Virus record (IMG/VR): IMGVR_UViG_3300008339_000473
Span: 1 to 24,062 of that record
DNA: 24,062 nt
Reading direction: 5' to 3' (one strand)
Source of the DNA: a virus
This document shows, in pieces, positions 15,225 to 21,756 of this stretch (positions within the stretch are counted from its first letter, which is position 1; each line of letters starts with the position of its first letter). The notes under the pieces were generated by a model, which was given only the letters and a program-made list of their open reading frames with translations, had not been told where the DNA came from and ran no database searches. The translations under genes and the position numbers were made by a program.

Positions 15225-17374
15225 GCATTGTTGGAGCCGACCCCCTCGAGCTGCTGCTCTACCAGCAGGGCCAGATCGGTGCGCCCCTCACAGCGGGCGC
15301 TGCTGCTGGTGCCGATGACCTCGACAGCGCCCATCGGTCCATCACCATCGGCGAGCCGGTGCCCGTGGTGTTCGGGCGCAGGCGTGACGATGGGACCGGC
15401 GGCGTGCTGATCAGCCCCGGCGCGGCTGAGTGCCGCTTCGAGAACAGCGTCACCAACGAAGTCACCGCCTATTACCGGCTGGTGCTCAGTGAGGGCGAGC
15501 TGGAGGGCATCCAGGTGCGCGACGTGTTCCAGCGTTCGTGCCGGGTTGGTTCGTTCTCTCAGGCCTTCGAGCTGCGCGCTGGCACGTGGACGCCGGGGAA
15601 CTTCATTGTTGAGCGGGTGGGGCTGCCGAAGCCTGAGGCGTCCTATTACTGCGGGACAGGCGGCAGCTACGAAGGGCTGACAACCGCTTCATTCCAGATC
15701 ACGGCCCCGGCCGATGACACGCGCTGGGACCGGCAGGTTCACCTGTTCGTGCGGGGCGGAATGAAGGTGACGCGGCTGCTCGATTCGGTCTACGGGCCGT
15801 CTGACAACTTCGCTGATCTGGTGCTCTGGCTGATCCAGCAGACCAGCCGGGTTCCCGCGGCGTTGATCGACACCGACGCCCTGGAGGCCGCGGCAGCCTT
15901 CACCGACAACACCGGGCTGCGCTTCAACGCATGGATCCGCGAGAGCTCGAACCTCGAGGACTTCCTGGCGGCCCATGCCCGCTACATGCTGCTCGACAAG
16001 TCGAAGCGCAACGGGAAGATCGGCCTTCGCCCGCTGCTCCCCACCACCGTGGGCAATGCGATCGACACCGGCACCATCACTCCGGCGACGCTGTTTGACG
16101 AGTCGCGGGTGATTCCCGACAGCTTCGAGATCAGCTGGGTGCCGCTGGCGGACCGTAAGCCGGTATGCCTGCTGATGGTGTGGCGGCAACAGCCAGAAGA
16201 TGATCTGGGGCTGGTCCGCACCACGGAGGTTCGTTACGTGGCGACGGCCGCTGATGGCCCCTATGAGCAGCACGATTTGAGCGCCTTCGCAACCAGCGAG
16301 CTACACGCCGTCAGGGTCGGCGCCTACATCCTGGCCCGCCGCCGCTACGTGACCCACACCCTGCGCATCCGCGCCAGGCCCAGCGAAACCAACCAGCAGC
16401 TCAGCCGCGGCGACATCGTTCAGGTGCGGCTGCAGCGCACGGCATCATCCGCCGCGGCGGGTGAGCACAATTACCTCTACGAAATCGACCGGATCGGTAA
16501 GGCGCGAAACGGCGAGCTGAGTTTCGATCTGGTGCATTTTCCCGTGGATTCCACCGGCCGCAGCCTGGTGGCCCTCGACGTGGTAGCCGCAACCGCCAGC
16601 GGCGTGCTGCTGCCAACCGGCAAGGCTGACGCCGTGACCTGCGACGTGAACAGCGCCGACGATGAGACGGTGCCAGAGGATGACACCCTTGACCCGGTGG
16701 ACTTCCTCGAGGAATACGGCAGCGGCGGCGGGCTGGAGGCCGGGGGCGATCCGTTCAGCGGCGGCGACTTCCCCGATGTGCCGGTCGAGGATGGCGGCAG
16801 CGTGGGCGGCGGCGGCGAGGGATCGCCAGGCAATGGCAGCAGCGAGGGCGAGGACAACAACGACGCCCAGGAGCCCATCGACGTAACCGGCCCTCCCCAG
16901 AACATTGCCGTGGGTGAAAGCCTGCCCGCAATCCAGCTAGCCAAGATCAACGAGGCAATCGCCAACCAGCCGGACGGAGTGCCATTTGAGTTCGACTGGA
17001 ATAAGTGGAGCGTAATGAAATTTACGGTGGTCTTTAGGTTCTCTGCCTATCGGGCAACCATCGAGGGGAGCGGGCCAGCTGACAGCACAGCCCGTACTGT
17101 TACCGTCACGAACGTTATCGGTACATCAGACCTAACCGACATGTATGCGGGCGCAGCGTCTGGCGGGGGAAGCGGTGATACGTCGCTATACAGGGCTGAT
17201 GTTTTTGTGGTCACACGGATTGGCAACGGTGCGACAATCGGCGCCAGCTATCGCCGCAACGGTGATACAGGATTCCCGCTGTCAATCAGAACGTGGGACA
17301 GTTCCGAGTTCTCTCTTGATTCGGACTATTCGCCGGAGCAAATCACCATACAGTCGGCAACCCGGACGGAGTGA
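15221..17374 (+). CDS. Tail tip/hub protein (gpJ-like) with a variable C-terminal domain
   Basis: The 717-residue product has a tail-hub body: ITIGEPVPVVFGRRRDDGTG near the N-terminus (a TipJ-like start), strand-rich segments, RFNAWIRESSNLEDFLAAHA, MLLDKSKRNGKIGLRPL (about 260-285), DSFEISWVPLADRKP, and RGDIVQVRLQR. This body closes the tube and leads adsorption and DNA release. Residues ~472-562 are an acidic, Gly/Ser-rich linker. The C-terminal ~150 residues are a separate strand-rich domain whose coding sequence drops to about 42-60% GC. ATG 15221 is chosen because it overlaps the previous stop; an in-frame GTG lies at 15212. The linker plus GC shift suggests a swapped receptor-binding module. 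Confidence 0.82.
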   Translation: MSIVGADPLELLLYQQGQIGAPLTAGAAAGADDLDSAHRSITIGEPVPVVFGRRRDDGTGGVLISPGAAECRFENSVTNEVTAYYRLVLSEGELEGIQVRDVFQRSCRVGSFSQAFELRAGTWTPGNFIVERVGLPKPEASYYCGTGGSYEGLTTASFQITAPADDTRWDRQVHLFVRGGMKVTRLLDSVYGPSDNFADLVLWLIQQTSRVPAALIDTDALEAAAAFTDNTGLRFNAWIRESSNLEDFLAAHARYMLLDKSKRNGKIGLRPLLPTTVGNAIDTGTITPATLFDESRVIPDSFEISWVPLADRKPVCLLMVWRQQPEDDLGLVRTTEVRYVATAADGPYEQHDLSAFATSELHAVRVGAYILARRRYVTHTLRIRARPSETNQQLSRGDIVQVRLQRTASSAAAGEHNYLYEIDRIGKARNGELSFDLVHFPVDSTGRSLVALDVVAATASGVLLPTGKADAVTCDVNSADDETVPEDDTLDPVDFLEEYGSGGGLEAGGDPFSGGDFPDVPVEDGGSVGGGGEGSPGNGSSEGEDNNDAQEPIDVTGPPQNIAVGESLPAIQLAKINEAIANQPDGVPFEFDWNKWSVMKFTVVFRFSAYRATIEGSGPADSTARTVTVTNVIGTSDLTDMYAGAASGGGSGDTSLYRADVFVVTRIGNGATIGASYRRNGDTGFPLSIRTWDSSEFSLDSDYSPEQITIQSATRTE

Positions 17375-17377
17375 CCC

Positions 17378-18085
17378 ATGGCAGTGTTCCCCTCCCTGGT
17401 CCCGGTCGGCCGCACCTTCACCCCAGGGATCTACCCTCACACGCCCCATAGCGTCTACAACGGACGCCAAGCGCGGGTGCGCCATTCCAACGCCGTGGTG
17501 GGCGGCCAGCTGCGGCTGACGTTCGGCCTGCTGACACGGGCCGAGAAGCTCGACATCCAGCAGCACTACGCCGACCAGCTGGGCGGGTTCCTGCCGTTTG
17601 AGATTCCGGCCGACCTGCTGCTCGACGTGGCCGACACCAGCACGGTCGACCTGGCCGGCTACGCCTGGCGCTACGCCGAGCCGCCGCGGGTGGTCGACGT
17701 GGCGATCGACAGCAGCACGCCTCTGAACCGCCACAACGTCGAGGTGGCGCTCGAGTGCGTGCCCCCGGAGACCACCATTGCAGGTGGCGCGCGCTGGCGG
17801 GTGCGCATGACATGGGCCCCTGGTAAGGCATCCGCCCCACTGCTTTGGCCGGTGGTGGCAATCGGCTGGACGCCAGGCGCGGCCTATGCCGAGGCGCCCG
17901 GCGCGGCGTGGAGCGTCACCACCAGCTGGACGCCTGGTGTTGAGCCGACCGTCAGCGCCGTCTGGGCGGTGGGCGTCACCTGGACCCCCGGCGCTGCGTC
18001 TGACGCCAACGCCAGTACAACCCTCTGGCTGCCGGCCGTGGTGGACTTCGACCCGCCCCTGTTCCTGTTCCCGCCTAGTTCGTAG
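17378..18085 (+). CDS. Tail tip protein with paralogous N-domain and WTPG repeats
   Basis: Residues 1-130 (FPSLVPVGRTFTPG, LLTRAEKLDIQQHYADQLGG, WRYAEPPRVVDVAI, VEVALECVPP) are clearly related to the gene at 18537, with the same blocks in the same order. Residues 140-216 form four degenerate repeats of 17-21 residues, each W-x-V followed by (S/T/G)W(T/A)PG. The protein ends in Pro/Phe-rich FDPPLFLFPPSS. I do not recognise a named family; its place after the hub gene argues for a tail tip or fibre-attachment role. It starts 3 nt after the hub gene's stop, and its stop overlaps a TAGACT promoter-like element. Confidence 0.65.
   Translation: MAVFPSLVPVGRTFTPGIYPHTPHSVYNGRQARVRHSNAVVGGQLRLTFGLLTRAEKLDIQQHYADQLGGFLPFEIPADLLLDVADTSTVDLAGYAWRYAEPPRVVDVAIDSSTPLNRHNVEVALECVPPETTIAGGARWRVRMTWAPGKASAPLLWPVVAIGWTPGAAYAEAPGAAWSVTTSWTPGVEPTVSAVWAVGVTWTPGAASDANASTTLWLPAVVDFDPPLFLFPPSS
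17795..18025 (+). repeat. Four degenerate in-gene repeats (W-x-V...W-(T/A)-P-G units)
   Basis: The encoded units begin at Trp residues 140, 157, 178 and 196 of the protein starting at 17378, with a further partial unit at 217. Each has a Trp, a short strand, then W(T/A)PG and an Ala-rich turn. DNA words such as CTGGACGCCAGG and CTGGACGCCTGG recur but have drifted, so the duplication is old or under selection for the protein motif. Confidence 0.7.
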
Positions 18086-18088
18086 ACT
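18083..18088 (+). promoter_or_regulatory. Promoter-like -10 element (TAGACT) before a tail-tip gene
   Basis: TTCG-TAGACT-GG overlaps the stop codon region of the preceding gene and lies 27 nt before the GTG start at 18116. It shares TTCG-TAGACT-G with the element at 18957. The -35 region is weak. Confidence 0.45.
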
Positions 18089-18115
18089 GGTCCTAGGACT
18101 TCGCAGGCCAAGATC

Positions 18116-18532
18116 GTGGCATCCTTCGCCTACACATCCTGCATCGAGGACGCGGCGAAAGGCGCGATCGACTTCGACACGGATACCTTTTACGTGATGC
18201 TGGTGACCTCCAGCTATACCGAAAACAAGGACACGCACACGAAGCGCAGCGACATCACGAACGAGATCACAGCCACTGGCTACACCACAGGCGGGAAGGC
18301 CTGCACCGTGGCGGTCGCCAAGGACACAGCAACCGACCGTGTGACGGTGACCTTCCAGTCGGTCAACTGGACAGGCTTTACCGGCACGGCGCGAAAGGCG
18401 ATCTATTACAAGAGCCGCGGCGGTGCCAGCTCAGCCGATGAGCTGGTGGGCGTGAACGACTTCGGCGCTGACGTGACGCTGACCGCCTCCACCTTTGTGG
18501 TGGCCGACACGATCCTGACCTACCAGAACTGA
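18116..18532 (+). CDS. Small tail structural protein
   Basis: The 138-residue protein reads FAYTSCIEDAAKGAIDFDTD, TFYVMLVTSSYTENKDTH, then EITATGYTTGGKAC, VTVTFQSVNWTGFTGTARKA, and a final VVADTILTYQN. This ...GAIDFDTDTFxVMLVTSSYxxNKDTH pattern recurs in many long-tailed phages, close to tail tip or fibre genes, as a beta-sandwich structural protein of unknown detailed role. The start is GTG; no alternative start fits the frame. It is sandwiched between two paralogous tip genes and has its own promoter-like element. Confidence 0.7.
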   Translation: MASFAYTSCIEDAAKGAIDFDTDTFYVMLVTSSYTENKDTHTKRSDITNEITATGYTTGGKACTVAVAKDTATDRVTVTFQSVNWTGFTGTARKAIYYKSRGGASSADELVGVNDFGADVTLTASTFVVADTILTYQN

Positions 18533-18536
18533 GCCG

Positions 18537-18938
18537 GTGACTGCTGCTTTCCCCGCGATCGAGCCCACCGGCCGCACCTACGCCATGGGGGTGTTCTCCA
18601 TGTCGCAGGCCCAGGCCTTCGCCGGCAGCGCGGTGCGGTTCACGCACAGCAGCACGCCCATCGGCCACGCGCTAGAGCTGTTTTATGCCGACCTGCCGGA
18701 TGCAGAGCTCCAGCTGATCCGCGATCACTACGTGGAGCAAGAGGGCGGCTACCTCTCATTCCTGCTGCCTGACGTGATCTGGCAGGGCTTCGACGATCCC
18801 GAGGATCTGGTGCCCGCCACCTACCGCTGGAAATACAGCGCCCCGCCAGAGGAGGCCGGCAAGCCCGGCGGGTTCTACGACGTGACAGTGCCCCTCGAGT
18901 GCGTGGGGCCAGAGCTGGGCTCCCTGCTCGACCTTTGA
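18537..18938 (+). CDS. Tail tip protein, paralogue of the gene at 17378
   Basis: The 133-residue protein (GTG start) repeats the block order of residues 1-130 of the protein at 17378: FPAIEPTGRTYAMGVFSM, VRFTHSSTPIGHALELFYA, LQLIRDHYVEQEGGYLSFLL, YRWKYSAPPEE, and VTVPLECVG. It lacks the WTPG repeat tail, so it may be the ancestral or minimal form. Function is unknown; tip or hub association is inferred from position. The last coding bases overlap the -35 box of the next promoter candidate. Confidence 0.68.
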   Translation: MTAAFPAIEPTGRTYAMGVFSMSQAQAFAGSAVRFTHSSTPIGHALELFYADLPDAELQLIRDHYVEQEGGYLSFLLPDVIWQGFDDPEDLVPATYRWKYSAPPEEAGKPGGFYDVTVPLECVGPELGSLLDL

Positions 18939-18962
18939 CGCGCCCCTGCGCGTTCGTAGACT
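18935..18962 (+). promoter_or_regulatory. Promoter with -35 and -10 boxes before the lysis cassette
   Basis: TTGACG (18935-18940), a 16-nt spacer and TAGACT (18957-18962) form the best sigma70-type promoter in the window. The -10 shares TTCG-TAGACT-G with 18083. It lies 25 nt upstream of ATG 18988, the first lysis-region gene. The -35 box contains the preceding gene's stop codon. Confidence 0.6.
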
Positions 18963-18987
18963 GAGTGCATCCGCCAACGACTGGGCG

Positions 18988-19323
18988 ATGCCTCCCACTG
19001 AGCCAACCCACGGAGAGATCCTGGAGCGGATCGGGGAGTTGAAGGGCAACGTTGCCGCCCTGACTGCCCTCATGGCCCAAAAGCGAGAGGACATCTCGGC
19101 AGCCTTCGCCCTAATCCGTGCGCTGGAGCAGCACAGCGCCACGCGTGAGGAGGTGAACGCTATCGACAACCGCATCCGCTCCATTGAAGCGGCGATGTCG
19201 CGCTGGGCTGGGGTGCTGCTGGCGGCCACCTTCCTTTCGCCCATCGTGGTGCCAATCGCCCGCCAGTCGCTGCAGGCGCTGGAGCAGCCGCATCAACAGC
19301 AGACGCAAGGGCCGCGGCGATGA
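18988..19323 (+). CDS. Coiled-coil protein with a C-terminal membrane helix (lysis region)
   Basis: The 111-residue protein has a predicted heptad-rich helix over residues ~8-70 (EILERIGELKGNVAALTALM, EEVNAIDNRIRSIEAAM). One hydrophobic segment follows (WAGVLLAATFLSPIVVPIA, about 73-91), then a short polar Gln-rich tail. It begins the small-gene cluster before the endolysin, so a role as holin, antiholin or spanin-like accessory is plausible. The topology (soluble coiled coil, single helix near the C-terminus) does not single out one. Its stop overlaps the next start (ATGA). Confidence 0.65.
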   Translation: MPPTEPTHGEILERIGELKGNVAALTALMAQKREDISAAFALIRALEQHSATREEVNAIDNRIRSIEAAMSRWAGVLLAATFLSPIVVPIARQSLQALEQPHQQQTQGPRR

Positions 19324-19535
19324 CACCGGCCCGACTGCTGGGTGGGGTGCTGGTGTTCGCCGGCCTGGCCCTGCTCGGCAGCGCAGCGGTCGCCACCGCC
19401 GACTGGGGCCTGTGCCTGGCCGGTGGTGGTGGCCAGGGCTGCCGGCAGTCGAAAGGCGACGCCCTGCAGGCGTGGAGCGGTGCCGCCACCACGGCGCTGG
19501 GCCTGGCCGTTCAATCCCCGAGGAACAACCCATGA
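19320..19535 (+). CDS. Small membrane protein, candidate holin
   Basis: The 71-residue protein has a strong membrane helix at about 5-27 (LLGGVLVFAGLALLGSAAVA) and a weaker hydrophobic stretch at 48-66 (ALQAWSGAATTALGLAV). They are joined by a Gly-rich loop with two cysteines (C32, C41). The size, two potential membrane passes, and tight placement three genes before the endolysin suit a class II-type holin, which would open the membrane so the endolysin reaches the wall. The C-terminus lacks the usual strongly basic tail. ATGA overlaps connect it to both neighbours. The holin identity is inferred. Confidence 0.6.
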   Translation: MTPARLLGGVLVFAGLALLGSAAVATADWGLCLAGGGGQGCRQSKGDALQAWSGAATTALGLAVQSPRNNP

Positions 19536-19816
19536 AGCTCCAACGATTCCAGCCCCTGGCGATTCGCATCGCGCGGGCCCTGCTGGTCCGCACGTTGCGC
19601 CCGCAGCTGCGGCGCCAGCTGGCCGCGATCTTCGCCGAAACCGACGCCACTATCCCCGAGTCCCTGGCGGCCGGTGCGCCGCCGGTCGTGGTGGAGGGCC
19701 TGATCGTTCAGGCGGTGAAGCGCGCCACCGGCATCCAACCCACCGCGTCTGACATTCAGGTGATCGGCGCACTGTTCGACGTGGTGGCGGCTGCGGTGCC
19801 GCTGAGCAAGCGATGA
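19532..19816 (+). CDS. Small helical protein in the lysis cassette
   Basis: The 94-residue protein has an Arg-rich amphipathic N-terminus (FQPLAIRIARALLVRTLRPQ, LRRQLAAIFAETD) and a hydrophobic C-terminal helix (IQVIGALFDVVAAAVPL). ATG 19532 overlaps the previous stop (ATGA), and the 3' end overlaps the endolysin start by 4 nt, so it is part of the coupled lysis unit. I do not recognise the family. Possible roles include antiholin or a tail/lysis accessory, none supported by a specific motif. Confidence 0.6.
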   Translation: MKLQRFQPLAIRIARALLVRTLRPQLRRQLAAIFAETDATIPESLAAGAPPVVVEGLIVQAVKRATGIQPTASDIQVIGALFDVVAAAVPLSKR

Positions 19817-20874
19817 CCAATCACGCCCCCATCACTCTGGGCCAGCTGTTCCGCTACTGGCGCAACCTGCCCCACCAGGCCGCGGCGATTATTGAGCTCG
19901 AGGACGATCTGCAGCGCAACGGCTACGAGGCCGCCATGCGCCGCGACCGGCCGTGGTTCAGCGTCTGGAGCCAGTCGGGCCTGCAGGCGGATGATGCCTG
20001 GCTGGCACCGGCCACCAAGCTGATCCAGTCGTTCGAGGGCCTGTCGCTCACGGCCTACCGCGACCCGGTGGGTGTGTGGACAATCGGCTACGGCAGCACC
20101 AGGCTGAACGGCGAGCCGGTCCGCGAGGGCGACACGCTCACCACGGTGGAGGCCGAGGGCCTGCTGCGCCGCGAGCTGCTGGAGCTGTTCGGCCCTGGCG
20201 TGTTCGCGCTGCTGCCGCTGGCGAAGAAGTGGCGCCCCGAGCAGCAGGCGGCGCTGGTGTCGTGGGCCTTCAATGTGGGCCTGGGGGCGGTGGAGGAGTC
20301 CACCCTCCGCAGGCGCCTGCTCGCCGGCGAGGATCCCGCCACCGTGGTGCGTGAGGAGCTGCCTCGCTGGGACAAGGCGGACGGCAAGCCCCTGGCCGGG
20401 TTGACGCGCCGCCGTCAGGCCGAGGTGGCGCTGTTCACCGGCGGGGCCGCCCCGAAGTTCACCCCGGGCGCGCCGTTCAGCTTCCGGGTCACGCCCCACA
20501 TCACCTACGGGGAGCTGACGCTGGGCGAGGAGTCCCGCCGGTTCCAGCACCAATACCAGTGCGACATGGCACTGGAGCTCTGCGTGTTCGCCGAGAAGGC
20601 CCGGGCCGCGTTCGGCGGCAAGCCGGTGGTCGTGACCAGCGCCTACCGGCCGCCAGCCGTCAACGCCGCCGTGGGCGGTGCCCGCAACAGCGAACATCTC
20701 TACAACGCGCCTGGGATCGGGGCGATCGACTTCTATCTGGAGGGCGTGCCGGTGCTGGAGCTGCAGCAATGGGCCGAGCGGGCCTGGCCCTATTCGCTCG
20801 GCTACGGGGCGCCGAATTTCATCCACATCGGCAAGCGCCAGGGCGCGCCGCGGGTGCGGTGGGACTACGCCTGA
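19813..20874 (+). CDS. Two-domain endolysin: GH24 lysozyme plus M15-type peptidase
   Basis: The 353-residue protein joins two wall-cutting enzymes. Residues ~64-210 are a T4-type lysozyme (GH24, cuts the glycan strand): E75 in FEGLSLTAYRD, D84 and T90 in VWTIGYG keep the spacing of T4 E11/D20/T26. WAFNVGLGAV (151-160) matches the conserved core. Residues ~225-353 are an M15-like metallopeptidase: SAYRPPAVNAAVGG, then zinc ligands likely H295 (NSEHL), D306 (GAIDFYL) and H338 (FIHIG). The first ~60 residues are a helical leader without a clear signal peptide, so export probably depends on the holin. The gene ends the late operon, overlapping a convergent gene by 10 nt. Confidence 0.9.
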   Translation: MTNHAPITLGQLFRYWRNLPHQAAAIIELEDDLQRNGYEAAMRRDRPWFSVWSQSGLQADDAWLAPATKLIQSFEGLSLTAYRDPVGVWTIGYGSTRLNGEPVREGDTLTTVEAEGLLRRELLELFGPGVFALLPLAKKWRPEQQAALVSWAFNVGLGAVEESTLRRRLLAGEDPATVVREELPRWDKADGKPLAGLTRRRQAEVALFTGGAAPKFTPGAPFSFRVTPHITYGELTLGEESRRFQHQYQCDMALELCVFAEKARAAFGGKPVVVTSAYRPPAVNAAVGGARNSEHLYNAPGIGAIDFYLEGVPVLELQQWAERAWPYSLGYGAPNFIHIGKRQGAPRVRWDYA

Positions 20875-21041
20875 CGCCCCAGCACCGGCGCCGGCCCGTC
20901 GTACCCCGCAGCGGTGGCGAGGCAGTGCCAACGCAGCTGGGCCTGCTCCAGCTGCTGGTGCCGGCTGACGAGGCCCAGGCCGCAGACCTCGAACATGGGC
21001 CGCCCGTCAACGATCACGACCTGAATGGTGGGAGCGTCCAT
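20865..21041 (-). CDS. Small minus-strand hypothetical protein
   Basis: A 58-residue protein reads PTIQVVIVDGRPMFEVCGLG, then a helical RHQQLEQAQLRWHCLATAAG. The N-terminal strand pair (VVIVDGRPMFEV) resembles a small globular domain, and the amino-acid mix is protein-like rather than a shadow of a plus-strand frame. It is convergent with the endolysin (10-nt overlap) and divergent from the NblA-like gene. ATG 21041 is preferred over longer in-frame starts (ORF open to 21128) because the extra N-terminus is low quality and would run into the neighbouring gene. Function unknown. Confidence 0.5.
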   Translation of the reverse strand: MDAPTIQVVIVDGRPMFEVCGLGLVSRHQQLEQAQLRWHCLATAAGYDGPAPVLGRQA

Positions 21042-21118
21042 CACGAACTGGCGCCTCAGCCTCAGCAGACACAGACTGGCGGGATCCTGCTGCGGTCGCC
21101 ATGGGCTGGGGTGAATGG

Positions 21119-21373
21119 ATGGTGCCATCGCTGACGCCCACGCAGGACTTCGAGCTGCGCCGGGCTGAGCTGAACCTGGAGGACGCCGCCACCAGCGAGC
21201 CCCACGCGGTGGCCGCCTTGGCCGCCAGCTTGCTGCGTCAGAACGCGCTGCAGGGATCGATCATCCAGCAGGCCGCGGCCCGGGTGATGGCGCTGGAGTG
21301 TGAGCTGGAGCTGGTGCGCCGGCCGCGACCGCGGCGGCCCTGGTGGGCGATCAGCTGGCCCAGGTTGTGGTGA
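21119..21373 (+). CDS. NblA/Ycf18-like protein (candidate phycobilisome-degradation adaptor)
   Basis: Residues ~5-52 of this 84-residue protein follow the NblA layout: LTPTQDFELRRAELN (like the L-x-x-x-Q-x-F-x-(I/L)-R-x-x-E start of NblA), a variable turn, then a helix LAASLLRQNALQGSIIQQ, matching the L-(Y/L)-(K/R)-Q-x6-(M/I)-(Y/I) helix. NblA recruits the Clp protease to phycobilisomes, and some freshwater cyanophages carry nblA genes. The C-terminus adds an Arg/Pro/Trp-rich tail (RRPRPRRPWW...) not usual in NblA. ATG 21119 has GGGGTGA 4 nt upstream; ATG 21101 is an in-frame alternative, with a weak CAGACT hexamer 23 nt before it. The gene is likely real; the NblA call is from pattern only. 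Confidence 0.55.
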   Translation: MVPSLTPTQDFELRRAELNLEDAATSEPHAVAALAASLLRQNALQGSIIQQAAARVMALECELELVRRPRPRRPWWAISWPRLW

Positions 21374-21442
21374 GGGGCGCTTGATTGGTTCAGCCGTATC
21401 ACTTATCACCCAGACCCGTTGCAGCGCGGCGGGTTAGCTGTT

Positions 21443-21459
21443 GAGAATCACTGATTCTC
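21443..21459. repeat. Perfect 17-nt palindrome
   Basis: GAGAATCA-C-TGATTCTC has 8-bp arms around one central base, at the left of the non-coding region, about 70 nt after the NblA-like gene. It could be an operator for a dimeric repressor. No T-run follows, so it is not an obvious terminator, and the one-base loop makes an RNA hairpin unfavourable. Confidence 0.5.
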
Positions 21460-21521
21460 TGAGTTTGTGTCGTGATGTGAAGCGGGTGAGTGTGACAGTG
21501 CCGCGCGGACGGTTCTCCACA

Positions 21522-21535
21522 AGTATGCCCGTACT
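21522..21535. promoter_or_regulatory. LexA-like box 1 (AGTATGCCCGTACT)
   Basis: The dyad AGTAT-GCCC-GTACT differs at two positions from the RGTACNNNDGTWCB consensus described for Anabaena LexA. Its partner site is at 21757. A phage operator bound by host LexA would tie expression to DNA damage. Binding is inferred. Confidence 0.4.
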
Positions 21536-21604
21536 GTTTTGAGCAGATCCCTTGCGGCGCAATGTATTTGAGCTGTAGTGCGCCTGTACCTGTGGAATCT
21601 ATTC

Positions 21605-21700
21605 TGTGCCGAGTCGATACCGAATCCGGGCCAGCATGTGCCAGTTGAGACCCGACCCGTGTGCGTGGAGTGTGCCAGTTCGTTCTTATGTGTGCCACTT
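21605..21700 (+). repeat. Short direct repeats TGTGCC(A)(G/C)TT
   Basis: TGTGCC occurs at 21605; TGTGCCAGTT at 21637 and 21671; TGTGCCACTT at 21691. An inverted copy of the core (TGGCAC) lies just right of these, in CACTGGCACT at 21704-21713. Spacing is irregular (32, 34, 20 nt). Such clustered short repeats can be regulator-binding sites or the terminal repeats of an IS21-type element remnant; no transposase is present. Confidence 0.5.
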
Positions 21701-21756
21701 TGTCACTGGCACTGCGGGGCCAGAACGACTGCGCCGCAACGGGTCTGGTCAATCTG

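Noticed and set aside
21605-21700. Possible CRISPR array
   Set aside because: The repeated unit is only about 10 nt, spacing is irregular (20-34 nt), and there is no cas gene.
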